Program-made: the position numbers and the translations under genes
The notes under the pieces: model-generated
What the model was told of the DNA's origin: nothing
Databases searched by the model: none
What the model saw: the letters and a program-made list of their open reading frames with translations, nothing else
Shown here: positions 39,906 through 49,400 of the stretch, piece after piece
How positions within the stretch are numbered: the first letter of the stretch is position 1
Layout: every line of letters starts with the position of its first letter
Assembly: GCA_964393895.1 (NCBI GenBank)
Contig: CAYMWP010000009.1
Span: forward strand, 1-58,263
Direction: 5' to 3'
Length of the DNA: 58,263 nt
From: B4-G1 sp964393895
Lineage (GTDB): Bacteria; Chloroflexota; Anaerolineae; B4-G1

Positions 39906-41913
39906 TTTGCGTTTTGCCCAGCAGCCGCGATACTCGCTCGGCCACCGCCTCGGCGGTAAAACCGAACTTTTCCATCAATACCTCGTAGGGGGCCGAAGCG
40001 CCAAAGCGCTCCAGTCCCAGCACGTCGCCATTGGGACCGACGTACTTGCTCCAGCCCAACGTTACCCCGGCCTCGATCGCCAGCCGCGCCGTTACCTGTG
40101 GCGGCAACACTGTTTCCTGGTACTCGAGGGGCTGCGCGTCGAACAGTTCCCAACTGGGCATACTGACCACCCGCACCCCGATTCCCCGCTGGGCCAGCAA
40201 TTCCCGCGCTTCCAGCGCCAGGTGCACCTCGGAGCCGCTGGCGACGATGAGCGCGTGGGGCGCGCCGGAGCTTTCAGTCAGGATGTAGGCTCCGCGCGCG
40301 ACCTTTTGAACCGCGTCGTGCATAGTCTCGAACAGCACGGGCAGCTTTTGGCGGGTGAGGATCAGCGCGGTGGGGCCGTCACGTCGCGCCAGCGCCGCGT
40401 GCCAGGCTGCTACGGTTTCGTTACCGTCGGCCGGGCGGATGACGACCAGATTGGGGATCGCCCGCAGAGCCGCCAGGTGCTCGACCGGTTGGTGGGTGGG
40501 GCCGTCCTCGCCGATCCAGACCGAGTCGTGGGTCCAGACGTAGACGACCGGCAGGCCCATCATCGCTGCCAGCCGCACCGGTGGGCGCATATAGTCGGAA
40601 AAGACCAGGAATGTGCCGCCGTAGGGTATCACGCCGCCGTGCAGCGCCATCCCGCTGAGGATGCTGCCCATCGCGTGTTCGCGCACGCCAAAGCGGAGGT
40701 TCCGTCCGGCGGGGGTTTCCTGCTGAAAATCATCATAGCTCTTCAGGAGCGTGACGTTGGAGGGAGCCAGGTCGGCCGAGCCACCCAGGAGGGTGGGCAG
40801 CGTTTCGGCCAGCTTGTTCAGAACGGCCCCGGAGGCTTTCCGGGTGGCCAGGGGGCCGTCGGCGGCAGAAAAAGCCGGCAGATCCTGGTCCCATCCCTCT
40901 GGCAATTCGCCCGCCCATAGTCGTTCCAGGAGCGCCGCCTCCTGCGGGTACGCGGCGGTGTAGCGGTCGAACATTGCTTGCCAATGGGCCTGAGCCTCCC
41001 GCCCCTGCTCCACTGCGCGCCGAAAGACCTCCAGGGCCTGCGGGGGAATCAGGAAATGGGCATCTGCTGGCCAGCCGAGGGCCTCCTTGGTCAACGCCAC
41101 TTCTTCCTCTCCCAACGGCGAGCCGTGAGCTGCGGCGGTATCCTGTTTGTTGGGGCTGCCGTGGCCGATGTGGGTGTGACACACGATAAGCGAGGGGCGC
41201 TCCGTCTCCTCCTGCGCGGCGCGGATGGCGGCCTGGATGCCGTCCAGGTCGTACCCGTCCACTTCCTGGACGTGCCAGCCGTAGGCTCGGAAGCGCGCTG
41301 GTACGCCTTCGGTGAAGGTGATGTCGGTCGAGCCTGCGATGGAGATTTCGTTGTCGTCGTAGAGGTAGATGAGCTTGCCCAGTCCCAGGTGACCGGCCAG
41401 GGAGGCCGCTTCGTGGCTCACGCCCTCCATCAGATCGCCGTCGGAGACGATGCCGTAGGTAAAGTGGTCAAAAATGGGCAAGCCGGGCCGGTTGAAAGTG
41501 GCGGCCAGGAAGCGCTCGGCTATCGCCATCCCTACCCCGTTGGCAAAGCCCTGCCCCAGAGGGCCGGTGGTGGTCTCCACGCCGGGGGTGTGGGTGTACT
41601 CGGGATGACCCGGCGTGCGGCTGCCCCACTGCCGAAAGTTTTTCAACTCATCCAGCGGCAAGTCGTAGCCGGTGAGGTGGAGCAGGCTGTAGAGTAACAT
41701 TGAGCCGTGCCCGGCAGAAAGGACGAACCGGTCCCGGTTCGGCCAGGCGGGGTCAGCCGGGTTATGTTTGAGGAAGCGGGTCCACAATACGTAGGCGGCG
41801 TCCGCCGTTCCCATCGGCATACCGGGATGACCGGAGTTGGCCCTCTGAATCGCGTCCATCGCCAGAGTGCTGATGGTGCGAATGCACAGTTGGTCCAGGT
41901 TGATGTTTGTCAT
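39898..41913 (-). CDS. tkt: transketolase
   Basis: A 671-residue thiamine-diphosphate enzyme of the pentose phosphate pathway. ATG 41913 is preceded by GAGGAG; a longer reading to 42042 has no site. ANSGHPGMPMGTADAAYVLW, VLSAGHGSMLLYSLLHLTGY, GDLMEGVSHEAASLAGHLG and HTHIGHGSPNKQDTAAAHGS are family signatures, and THDSVWIGEDGPTHQPVEHL is the pyrimidine-domain motif. Length normal. fdhD is coupled at the 3' end. Confidence 0.96.
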   Translation of the reverse strand: MTNINLDQLCIRTISTLAMDAIQRANSGHPGMPMGTADAAYVLWTRFLKHNPADPAWPNRDRFVLSAGHGSMLLYSLLHLTGYDLPLDELKNFRQWGSRTPGHPEYTHTPGVETTTGPLGQGFANGVGMAIAERFLAATFNRPGLPIFDHFTYGIVSDGDLMEGVSHEAASLAGHLGLGKLIYLYDDNEISIAGSTDITFTEGVPARFRAYGWHVQEVDGYDLDGIQAAIRAAQEETERPSLIVCHTHIGHGSPNKQDTAAAHGSPLGEEEVALTKEALGWPADAHFLIPPQALEVFRRAVEQGREAQAHWQAMFDRYTAAYPQEAALLERLWAGELPEGWDQDLPAFSAADGPLATRKASGAVLNKLAETLPTLLGGSADLAPSNVTLLKSYDDFQQETPAGRNLRFGVREHAMGSILSGMALHGGVIPYGGTFLVFSDYMRPPVRLAAMMGLPVVYVWTHDSVWIGEDGPTHQPVEHLAALRAIPNLVVIRPADGNETVAAWHAALARRDGPTALILTRQKLPVLFETMHDAVQKVARGAYILTESSGAPHALIVASGSEVHLALEARELLAQRGIGVRVVSMPSWELFDAQPLEYQETVLPPQVTARLAIEAGVTLGWSKYVGPNGDVLGLERFGASAPYEVLMEKFGFTAEAVAERVSRLLGKTQND

Positions 41914-42006
41914 TGCTCCTCTCCAGAGATTTGTAAGGGTTCTTATTGTACCTGGAATGGCGACATTGGCAAGACATGACCAGCGACCCCGGCGGTGGAA
42001 CGCAAA

Positions 42007-42035
42007 CACGCCGGCCTTGGGTACAGGCCGGCGTG
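42007..42035. terminator. 11-bp GC-rich hairpin between the mini-ORF and tkt
   Basis: CACGCCGGCCT (42007-42017) and its exact complement (42025-42035) surround a 7-base loop. On the minus strand it is followed by TTTGCG. It could end the small membrane-peptide transcript or pause transcription before tkt. Confidence 0.5.
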
Positions 42036-42132
42036 GACGCACGGCAACACGACGGGGTTGCCCTGCTTGGATGGTCTTATGATATTTGAGGCATCGAGTT
42101 TGAGAACACGTAAACTGCTCTCGCTCTTCGAA

Positions 42133-42228
42133 TTACTGGAACAGCAGCAGAATCAGTGCCAGGCCGCCGATCACCAGAGCGGCAACCGGAAGAGCGCGGG
42201 CCAGGGGGCGAACGTCTGATTGAAACAT
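42133..42228 (-). CDS. 31-aa single-span membrane peptide
   Basis: ATG 42228 is preceded by GGAGGAGAGAGGAA, a strong ribosome site; TAA at 42133. The peptide begins MFQSDVRPLARALPVAALVI and ends in a Leu/Ile-rich segment, so most of it is one hydrophobic helix with a short basic N-terminus. No known family recognised. It lies upstream of transketolase, separated by about 220 bp and a hairpin. Confidence 0.6.
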   Translation of the reverse strand: MFQSDVRPLARALPVAALVIGGLALILLLFQ

Positions 42229-42333
42229 TTCCTCTCTCCTCCACACACTTTGGGTATCATTATGTTACCACCTTTCGGCTGCAATCTCAATAGGCTGTTT
42301 GTACCATCGCTGCCATGCATAGCGTGCTCAGGG

Positions 42334-42362
42334 TTGCCTTAGATGAAGAAACGTAGTATAAT
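42334..42362 (+). promoter_or_regulatory. promoter of rplS
   Basis: TTGCCT (42334-42339), 17-bp spacer, perfect TATAAT (42357-42362), about 70 bp before the L19 start. The spacer to the gene contains CCCACTTGGGGGCG-type complementary bases that may form a small leader hairpin. Confidence 0.7.
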
Positions 42363-42433
42363 CTGCGGCGCTGTCCTATTTGAGGCTGGCGTTGCTCCCA
42401 CTTGGGGGCGCAAGTTTGTGAGGAATCGAGCAA

Positions 42434-42784
42434 ATGAACCTTATCGAATCTTTGAATCGTCAACTAGAACCTAATCCGAATATTCCAGAGTTGAATCCGG
42501 GCGACGTCGTCAAGGTGCACGTGCGTATCGTCGAGGGGGAACGGGAGCGAGTGCAGGCTTTTCAGGGCACTCTCATTCGCAAGCGCGGCGGCGGAGCCGG
42601 CGCCAGCTTTACTGTGCGGCGCATCGCCTCTCACGGCATCGGCGTAGAGCGCACTTTTCTGCTAAATTCGCCGCGCATCGAAAAGGTCGAGGTTTCGCGG
42701 CGGGCGCACGTCCGTCGTTCCAAGCTCTATTACCTGCGAGAACGACGGGGCAAGCAGGCCCGCCTGCGAGAAAAGCGCGTCTAG
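42434..42784 (+). CDS. rplS: 50S ribosomal protein L19
   Basis: A 116-residue L19: PGDVVKVHVRIVEGERERVQ, FQGTLIRKRGGGAGASFTVR and GVERTFLLNSPRIEKVEV are the conserved core at the 30S-50S interface. Length and basic C-terminus are normal. Monocistronic, bracketed by a promoter and a strong terminator; the common trmD/rimM neighbours are absent. Confidence 0.97.
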   Translation: MNLIESLNRQLEPNPNIPELNPGDVVKVHVRIVEGERERVQAFQGTLIRKRGGGAGASFTVRRIASHGIGVERTFLLNSPRIEKVEVSRRAHVRRSKLYYLRERRGKQARLREKRV

Positions 42785-42823
42785 TAGTTCCCTTGTGTTG
42801 TCTGCCGAGCAAACCCAAGAGGT

Positions 42824-42852
42824 GGGCGTAGGATACACCTACGCCCTTTTTT
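42824..42852 (+). terminator. intrinsic terminator after rplS
   Basis: GGGCGTAGG (42824-42832), 5-base loop, exact complement (42838-42846) and six T (42847-42852). Confidence 0.92.
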
Positions 42853-42960
42853 GCGTATAGCCTGTCCCCAGGTGGTGGGCAGGAAACCCGCTCTACGTCC
42901 CACACAGTTGCGTGGAGACCTGCCACCGGGTTATAATCCGCCAGTTTTCAGGAGATCCCA

Positions 42961-43886
42961 ATGTTCTTTCCCGTCATTGGTATCACTGGCCGCGCCGACC
43001 GCTCTGCCCGTCCGCCCGGCCCGTCCCTGTTCGCTCTGAGCCAGACTTATGTTCGGGCCGTGGAACTGGGCGGGGGCGCCCCGGTGATCGTTCCACCGTA
43101 TGTGGAAGAAGCGAGGCTGCGGGCTATCTTTGAGCGCCTGGATGGCCTGATTCTCTCCGGTGGAGGCGACATCTCGCCGGAGCTTTACGGCGAAGAGAGC
43201 TCCGGGTTGTTGTGGGGCGTGGATGTGCGGCGGGATCGTACAGAGCTTGTGCTGGCGCGCTGGGCGCTGGCGGATAGGCTCCCTCTGCTGGCGATTTGCC
43301 GGGGCGTTCAGGTGCTCAACGTAGCAGCCCGGGGAACGCTCGTTCAGGACATTCCCACCCAGGTTCCCGGCGCTCTCTCTCATAGTAGCCCTGTCGCCGG
43401 CCGCCCTGTGCCCGAGGTCGCTCACACGGTCGAGGTTGTGGCGGGCAGCCGGCTGGCTGCGCTGGCGGGGGCTGGCAGCCAGCCGGTTGAATCGTTGGCG
43501 GGGGCCAGAGAGTTGGGNNNNNNNNNNNNNNNNNNNNNNNNNNNNNNNNNNNNNNNNNNNNNNNNNNNNNNNNNNNNNNNNNNNNNNNNNNNNNNNNNNN
43601 NNNNNNNNNNNNNNNNNTGGCGGGGGCTGGCAGCCAGCCGGTTGAATCGTTGGCGGGGGCCAGAGAGTTGGGCGTGAATAGCGCCCACCATCAAGCGGTC
43701 AAGGATGTCGGCGATGGGCTGGTCGTCACTGCCCGCGCTCCCGATGGCGTCGTCGAGGGAGTGGAAGCATCTGATCACCCATTCTGCGTCGGCGTGCAGT
43801 GGCACCCCGAGGTGATGGTCCAAAGTAGCCCCGCGATGCGCCGACTTTTTGAAGGGCTGATCGAGGCGGCAACCCAGGTCAAATAA
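42961..43886 (+). CDS. gamma-glutamyl-gamma-aminobutyrate hydrolase family peptidase (C26), interrupted by a scaffold gap
   Basis: A class I glutamine-amidotransferase-like peptidase of family C26 (PuuD-like). LDGLILSGGGDISPELYGEE, the nucleophile region LAICRGVQVLNVA and the C-terminal VNSAHHQAVKDVGDG and CVGVQWHPEV are typical. The gene is split by 100 N (43518-43617) flanked by the same 55 bp on both sides. Removing the N and one 55-bp copy deletes 155 bases and leaves exactly 257 codons in frame (256 residues), the usual length for the family. The gap is therefore almost certainly an unmerged contig overlap. Followed without a gap by the lipoprotein gene. Confidence 0.88.
43518..43617. 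other. scaffold gap of 100 N
   Basis: Exactly 100 N with an identical 55-bp sequence immediately before (43463-43517) and after (43618-43672), indicating an unmerged overlap rather than missing sequence. Confidence 0.95.
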
Positions 43887-43889
43887 GTG

Positions 43890-45779
43890 ATGCGCGACCG
43901 TATTTTGCTGCTTGTCGTGGTGCTAACCCTGGCGGCGTGCGCGCCCTCCCGCACACCTACACCTCCACACTCCCATACTCCCACACATCTCCCCCCACCC
44001 ACTCGTACTCCCACACCCCCACACCCTCCTACCTCCACACCCCCACCTACCCATACCCCTCGTCCCGTCCCTGTTGTGCCGGTCGAGCCGCCGCTCCGCC
44101 CGTTCGACTATACCGTCGTCAACCCCGCTCCTCCCCGCCGGGTGCCCAACGCTACTCGTACCTTTTGGATCACCGACGGTATCGGCGAGGAGCAGCGGGA
44201 AATAAAAGCTCGCCTGCGTGTGCAAACCGAGCACGTCGCGCTGTGGGTCGAGGAGGGGGTGTGGCACGACGTGCGGCGGTTGGAAGAGGTAGCGCTCTTC
44301 TTCGAGACGCACGTCTACCCTGCCACCCGCGCGGCCTTTGGTTCCGAGTGGACGCCAGGGGTGGACAACGACCCACACGTTCACGTCCTGCACGCCACTG
44401 GCCTGGGTGAGGGAGTTATGGGCTACGTCTCCAGCGGGAACGAGTTCCCCCGCGACCGGTATCCTTTTTCCAACGAGGCCGAGATGATGGTCGTCAGCGC
44501 CGAGAGGGTCGAAGTGGGGAGCCAGACTTATTACGCGTTGCTGGCCCGCCAGTTCCAACGGCTTATCCAGTGGTTCCAGGATCGCAACGAAGAGCGCTGG
44601 GTCAAAGAGGGACTGGCGGAACTGGCGGTTCATTTGAGCGGTCTCGATACGGGTGCGCCGGAACGAGTCTACTTGGAGCGTCCCGATACGTCGCTCGTCG
44701 CTTGGGAAGGCGGAGGAGACGCAGGCCAGCGGGGGGCAGCCTATCTCTTTGCCGTCTATTTCCACGAGCGCTTGGGCGACGAGGGCACGCGGAAGCTGGC
44801 GGCCCAGCCGCTCGACGGGGTCGCCGGCTTTGACGCAACTCTGGCCAGCCTGGACGAAGGTTTAACCCTCGAGGAGCTTTTTGCCGGGTGGCTGGCGGCC
44901 AACTACCTGGACGGCGAGCCGGCGACGTATGGCTACGCCACGCTCGATCTGGAGAGGCCCGCGTTAGCCGCTATCCACCAGAGTTATCCGGTCACGATGG
45001 AGTCGTCTGTCCAGCAGTACGGTGCGGATTACATCCTGCTGCGGGGCGACGATGACGTCCGTATCGAGTTCACCGGGACGACCGTCACTCCTTTGCTGGA
45101 CGTACCGCCTCACAGTGGGCGTCACTTCTGGTGGTCGAACCGCGCCGACGAATCATTGACCACGCTCACCCGCGCCTTTGATCTCTCCGGCGTCGAGCAG
45201 GCGACGCTGACCTACTGGACGTGGTACGACCTCGAGCCGGGGTACGATTACGCCACCGTCGAGGTCAGCTCCGACGGCGGGGAGCAATGGCAGACGCTGT
45301 CCGTGCCCTCCGGCAGCGACGCCGACCCCAACGGCAACAATCCGGGCTGGGGCTACACTGGCAATAGCGCGGGCTGGGTGCGCGAAGAGGTGGACTTGGC
45401 TCCCTGGGTCGGAGACGAGGTGCTGGTGCGCTTTGCGTACCTGACCGACGAGGCGATCACCGGGGTGGGCTTTCTGCTCGACGACGTCTCCATCCCCGAG
45501 ATCGAGTTTGCCGATGACGTGGAATCAGGGGCAGGCGGATGGGAAGCCGCCGGCCTTGTGCGGAGCGATGGTCTCGTGGCCCAAAGTTACCTGGCGTTGC
45601 TGATCGGGCTGGGCGAGACTGTCACGATTGAGCGACTGCCGGTGGAGGAGGACCGAACGGCGGAATGGATAGCGCCGTTGGGCAGTGAGGATTGGGACGA
45701 AGCGGTGCTCGTGCTCTCCGGGATAGCTCCCCTCACCACCCACCCGGCGCTGTACGAACTGAGGATTTCGAGACCCTGA
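43890..45779 (+). CDS. lipoprotein related to immune-inhibitor-A-like metalloproteases, catalytic site lost
   Basis: A 629-residue protein (GTG at 43887 is an alternative start). Signal peptide with lipobox TLAAC (Cys17), a long Thr/Pro/His linker (residues 20-60), a metalloprotease-like domain and a C-terminal domain as in M6 immune inhibitor A proteins (VEVSSDGGEQWQTLSVPSG, FLLDDVSIPEIEF). At the expected zinc site, where relatives read HEFQH followed by a DRNE and EGLAE pattern, this protein reads RQFQR at residues 220-224, then DRNEERWVKEGLAELA. Both zinc-binding His and the catalytic Glu are replaced, so it is probably a pseudoprotease. Directly follows the C26 peptidase gene. Confidence 0.8.
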   Translation: MRDRILLLVVVLTLAACAPSRTPTPPHSHTPTHLPPPTRTPTPPHPPTSTPPPTHTPRPVPVVPVEPPLRPFDYTVVNPAPPRRVPNATRTFWITDGIGEEQREIKARLRVQTEHVALWVEEGVWHDVRRLEEVALFFETHVYPATRAAFGSEWTPGVDNDPHVHVLHATGLGEGVMGYVSSGNEFPRDRYPFSNEAEMMVVSAERVEVGSQTYYALLARQFQRLIQWFQDRNEERWVKEGLAELAVHLSGLDTGAPERVYLERPDTSLVAWEGGGDAGQRGAAYLFAVYFHERLGDEGTRKLAAQPLDGVAGFDATLASLDEGLTLEELFAGWLAANYLDGEPATYGYATLDLERPALAAIHQSYPVTMESSVQQYGADYILLRGDDDVRIEFTGTTVTPLLDVPPHSGRHFWWSNRADESLTTLTRAFDLSGVEQATLTYWTWYDLEPGYDYATVEVSSDGGEQWQTLSVPSGSDADPNGNNPGWGYTGNSAGWVREEVDLAPWVGDEVLVRFAYLTDEAITGVGFLLDDVSIPEIEFADDVESGAGGWEAAGLVRSDGLVAQSYLALLIGLGETVTIERLPVEEDRTAEWIAPLGSEDWDEAVLVLSGIAPLTTHPALYELRISRP

Positions 45780-45818
45780 AGGAGCCGGGGCTGTTCAGTC
45801 CTGACATAGAATGCTCAT

Positions 45819-45837
45819 AGCCCCCGGTACGGGGGCT
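45819..45837. repeat. 8-bp palindrome AGCCCCCG/CGGGGGCT
   Basis: Perfect 8-bp stem with a 3-base loop, 40 bp after the lipoprotein stop, without a T-run. May be a processing or weak termination hairpin for the plus-strand genes. Confidence 0.5.
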
Positions 45838-45940
45838 GAGAGCGTTGGCAAAGTTTCAGATAGGTCAGCAACGTCCCTGGGTACGATGTACCTCAATCGC
45901 CGCACTGGTGATTGTCCTGGTGACTCGACTAACCTTAATT

Positions 45941-45964
45941 TGATTCCTCTGCGTCTCTGCGGTG
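45941..45964. repeat. dispersed CTCTGCGTCTCTGCGGTG repeat
   Basis: Single arm of the same family as 3958-4022 and 7701-7830, close to the 3' end of the ytxH gene. Confidence 0.55.
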
Positions 45965-46004
45965 CACTCCAGATGCGGTAAACAGTACCTTAAATCTTTA
46001 GGGT

Positions 46005-46238
46005 TTATTCTGTTTCGACGACGACCGGGGTGCCGGCCTTGAACGCCTCGAGTTGAGCTTGCAGCTCGGCCCGGCGGGTGGCGGCGGCTCGTCTACCTTC
46101 TTCGATCAATCCGCGCGCGCGAGTGCGCATCCTCTCTTGCAACTCTGAACCGGAATAGGGAGCCAGCAGTATCGCGGCCGCTGCTCCTACCACAGCACCA
46201 GTCACCAACCCGGCCAGGAAACTGAACGCTTTTTTCAT
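46005..46238 (-). CDS. YtxH domain-containing protein
   Basis: A 77-residue small envelope protein: FLAGLVTGAVVGAAAAILLAP is the YtxH glycine/alanine-rich membrane segment, followed by an amphipathic helix with SGSELQERMRTRARGLIEEG and AELQAQLEAF. ATG 46238 is chosen because GAGGAGG lies upstream; a longer frame to 46277 has no site. YtxH proteins are stress-related and of unknown function. Confidence 0.88.
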   Translation of the reverse strand: MKKAFSFLAGLVTGAVVGAAAAILLAPYSGSELQERMRTRARGLIEEGRRAAATRRAELQAQLEAFKAGTPVVVETE

Positions 46239-46317
46239 CTTTTCGACCTCCTCAAAGTATCTAACCTGTACGCCCATTTAGCAATGCCCGTTATGGGAAA
46301 AGGCGAGGCTGGCGACC

Positions 46318-46346
46318 ATTATACACCACGTTGCGCAAAGTTCCAA
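46318..46346 (-). promoter_or_regulatory. promoter of ytxH
   Basis: Minus strand: TTGGAA (46341-46346), 17-bp spacer, perfect TATAAT (46318-46323). Confidence 0.65.
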
Positions 46347-46348
46347 CT

Positions 46349-46377
46349 TTGACTTTCGCGTCAGGTTGGTCTATACT
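46349..46377 (+). promoter_or_regulatory. promoter of the signalling operon
   Basis: TTGACT (46349-46354), 17-bp spacer, TATACT (46372-46377). Its -35 box lies 2 bp from the -35 of the ytxH promoter, so the two divergent promoters are back to back and could share a regulator. Confidence 0.7.
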
Positions 46378-46488
46378 GAATACACGCCGGTAAACGAAGG
46401 TACTTGCGCCTGCGGTAACCAGGGAAGCAGGGCGGCCTAGATAGCCAGCGTTCAACCACCGCGATGCCCGCCCACCGCAAGGTGACGG

Positions 46489-49400
46489 ATGTGTGATGTT
46501 GTTGCTACCCACCAAGGGGTACACGAGATGAAGGACGAGTCCCTAGAACAGACGGTTGGCAAGCAGGAGGCCGACGTGAGAGACGAGGACAAAACACAAG
46601 CGCAAATCGCCAACGATTTGGAAGCTTCCACAGCCGGGCGAGAGCAACTGGAGCGCGAGATCGAGGAGCGCCGCCTGTACCTGGAGAGCGTGTTGGCCTG
46701 TGCCCCCGATGCCATCATTACTCTGGATGCCGAGCACAACATCCAGGAGTGGAACCCTGGCGCGGGGAAGCTGTTCGGGTACACCTCGGCTGAAGCGGTC
46801 GGGCGAAACATTGACACGCTGATCACCAGGCCCGGCAGCGACGTATTTGAAGAGGCGACCGGCTTTACCCGTCGAGTGCTATCGGGGAAGAGTCTCTCTC
46901 CGGTCGAGACCGTCCGCTACCGCAAAGACGGCTCGGCGGTGGACGTCATAGTATCCGGCTCACCGATTCTGCTCGGAGGCAAAGTGGTGGGGGTGGTGGC
47001 CGTCTATACCGACGTCACTGAACGCAAGTGGACGGAAGAGGCGCTGCGGGATTCTGAAGAACGGTTTCGCGCCTTGTCCGAAGCCTCTTTTGAAGCGATA
47101 TTCCTCTTGGAAAAAGGTGTCTGCTTTGGACAAAACCTGGCGGCCGAAAAGATGTTTGGTTACACTCTCTCGGAAGCTGTCGGCCGGTCTGTTACAGAGT
47201 GGATTTCCCCGGAACACCGCGGGATGGTCGAGGGCAATATGTTATTGGGGCACGAAGAGCCCTACAGAGCTACTGCCTTACGCAGAGATGGCTCCACCTT
47301 CCCCGTCGAGATACAGGGCAAAATGATGCGTTACCGGGGACGCGCGGTTCAGGTGGCGGCCTTGCGCGACATCACCGCGCGGGTGCAAGCGGAGGAAGCG
47401 CTGGCGATGAGGGTGGAGCAATTGACTGCCTTGAGCCAGGCATCTCGAGCCGTGACCGCTTCTCTCGAGGTGGACCAGGTGCTGGGCGAGATCGTATCCC
47501 TCGCCAGCAAAGTGACGGCTTCCGATTACGCTACCGTGCTGCTGATAGATGAAGCGGGTCGCGTGGACCAAAGCGCCGAAGACCTGCCGGGCGTGCTATC
47601 TATCGAGTACCGCGCCCGGGATGGCGGTCTCACCGAGTGGATCGCGCGTTCTGGTCAGGCGGCGATCATTGACGAGATCGGTGAGGATGGCGCGATATCC
47701 CCTCCTCTGGGCAAGGGAGCGCCGCGCCTGGCGAATCCGCACGTCGTGGCGGCTGGCGTAAAAGCGGTCGCCGGCCTGCCCCTGATCGCCAGGGATAACC
47801 TGCTGGGCCTGATCTATTTGTACAGTCTGCGCCCAGGCGCTTTCCGCGGCCAACTGCCTGTGTTGACTGCCTTTGCCAACCAGGCGGCCATCGCCATCCA
47901 GAACGCGTGGCTGTACAAAGAGGCGCAGGATGAGATCGCCGAGCGTAAGCGGGTGGAGGAGGAGATCCGGAAAAAGTCGCAGGACCTGTCCCTGATCAAT
48001 CTGATGAACAATGCCGCCAACCGGGGTGATAGTCTTGGGGAGATCGTCCAACTACTGGCCCAGGAGACAAAGAGGATATTTTCCAGCCCTGGGGCGACAG
48101 CCTATCTCCTCAGCGAGGACGGGGAACGCCTGGTGATGCAGAACCTCGTCCTGCCTCCGGCAATGAAGGCCCGGGTCGAAAAGCTGATCGGTACGAAAAT
48201 ACCGGCGATAAGCATTCCATTGCAACCCGGAAGTGTATACCGGCAAGTGCTGGAAGCGGGCCGAGCGCAGCTCGTCAACGATCCCGAGGAAATCCGGCGT
48301 TTGATGGCCCAGTTCGCCGAAACGGTCCATCTCCCCAAGCCACTGCGCCAGGCGCTTCGGGAGCTCATTCCCCGCATCTGTGAGGTTCTGGACATCCAGT
48401 CCGTGATCAACGTTCCCCTAGTTTCGGAGGGCGAGGTCATTGGTCTGTTGGATATTTCTCGCGCCGAGCCATTTACAGAATCGGACTTGAGACGGTTCGA
48501 GACCATCGCCGGCCAGTTGACGGCCATCGTCGAGCGCAAACTAGCGGAAGAAGCCATGAGGGCGTCGGAGGAATATGCCAGGAGCATCATCGAAAACAGC
48601 CTGGACACGATCATCACGGTTGATGTAGAACGACGTATCGTCGAGTTTAACGAGGCAGCGCAAAAGACGTTTGGCTATCGCGCGGAAGAGATCCTGGGAA
48701 AACACATTGATGTGCTCTACCTGGACCCCCAGGAAGGGGTCGAGGTTCACCGGATGACGGTCGAGCAGGGCCAATGTCTGCGGGAAGTTTCTGCCTTGCG
48801 CAAGAACGGCGAGGTGTTTCCCAGCCTCATCTCTGCCTCCGCCCTGCGTAACGCGCGCGGCGAACTGATGGGAGTCATGGGGATATCGCGCGATATCAGC
48901 GAGCGCAAGCGGGCGGAGGAGAGTCTACGGCAGCGTAATCGTGAGCTGAGCGTGCTCAACCGAGCCGGCCAGGCGCTCACCTCCAGCCTCGATCTGGATC
49001 AGATACTCGACACAGTTCTGGACGAGGTGCGCCGCCTGCTGAACGTGACCGCTTGCTCGGTCTGGCTGATCGAGCCGGAGACGGGCGACCTGGTTTGCCT
49101 CCAGGCCGCCACTCCCCGGGACGAGGTCGTGCGTGGCTGGCGGCTGGCCCCAGGCGAGGGAATTTGCGGCTGGGTGGCCCGCCACGGCGAAAGCCTGGTT
49201 GTGCGGGACGCCTGGGCCGACGAGCGTTACTACAGTGGAGTGGATGATGAGACGGGATTGGGGTTGCGCTCCATACTCACCATGCCGCTGCGGGTCAAAG
49301 AGGACGTGATCGGCGCGCTCCAGGTGCTGGACACGGAGGTAGGCCGTTTTGACAAAGCAGACCTGGAATTATTGGAACCGCTGGTCGCCTCGGCGACCAT

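Noticed and set aside
43422..43677. Separate short genes on either side of the N run
   Set aside because: They are halves of one C26 gene broken by an assembly artefact.
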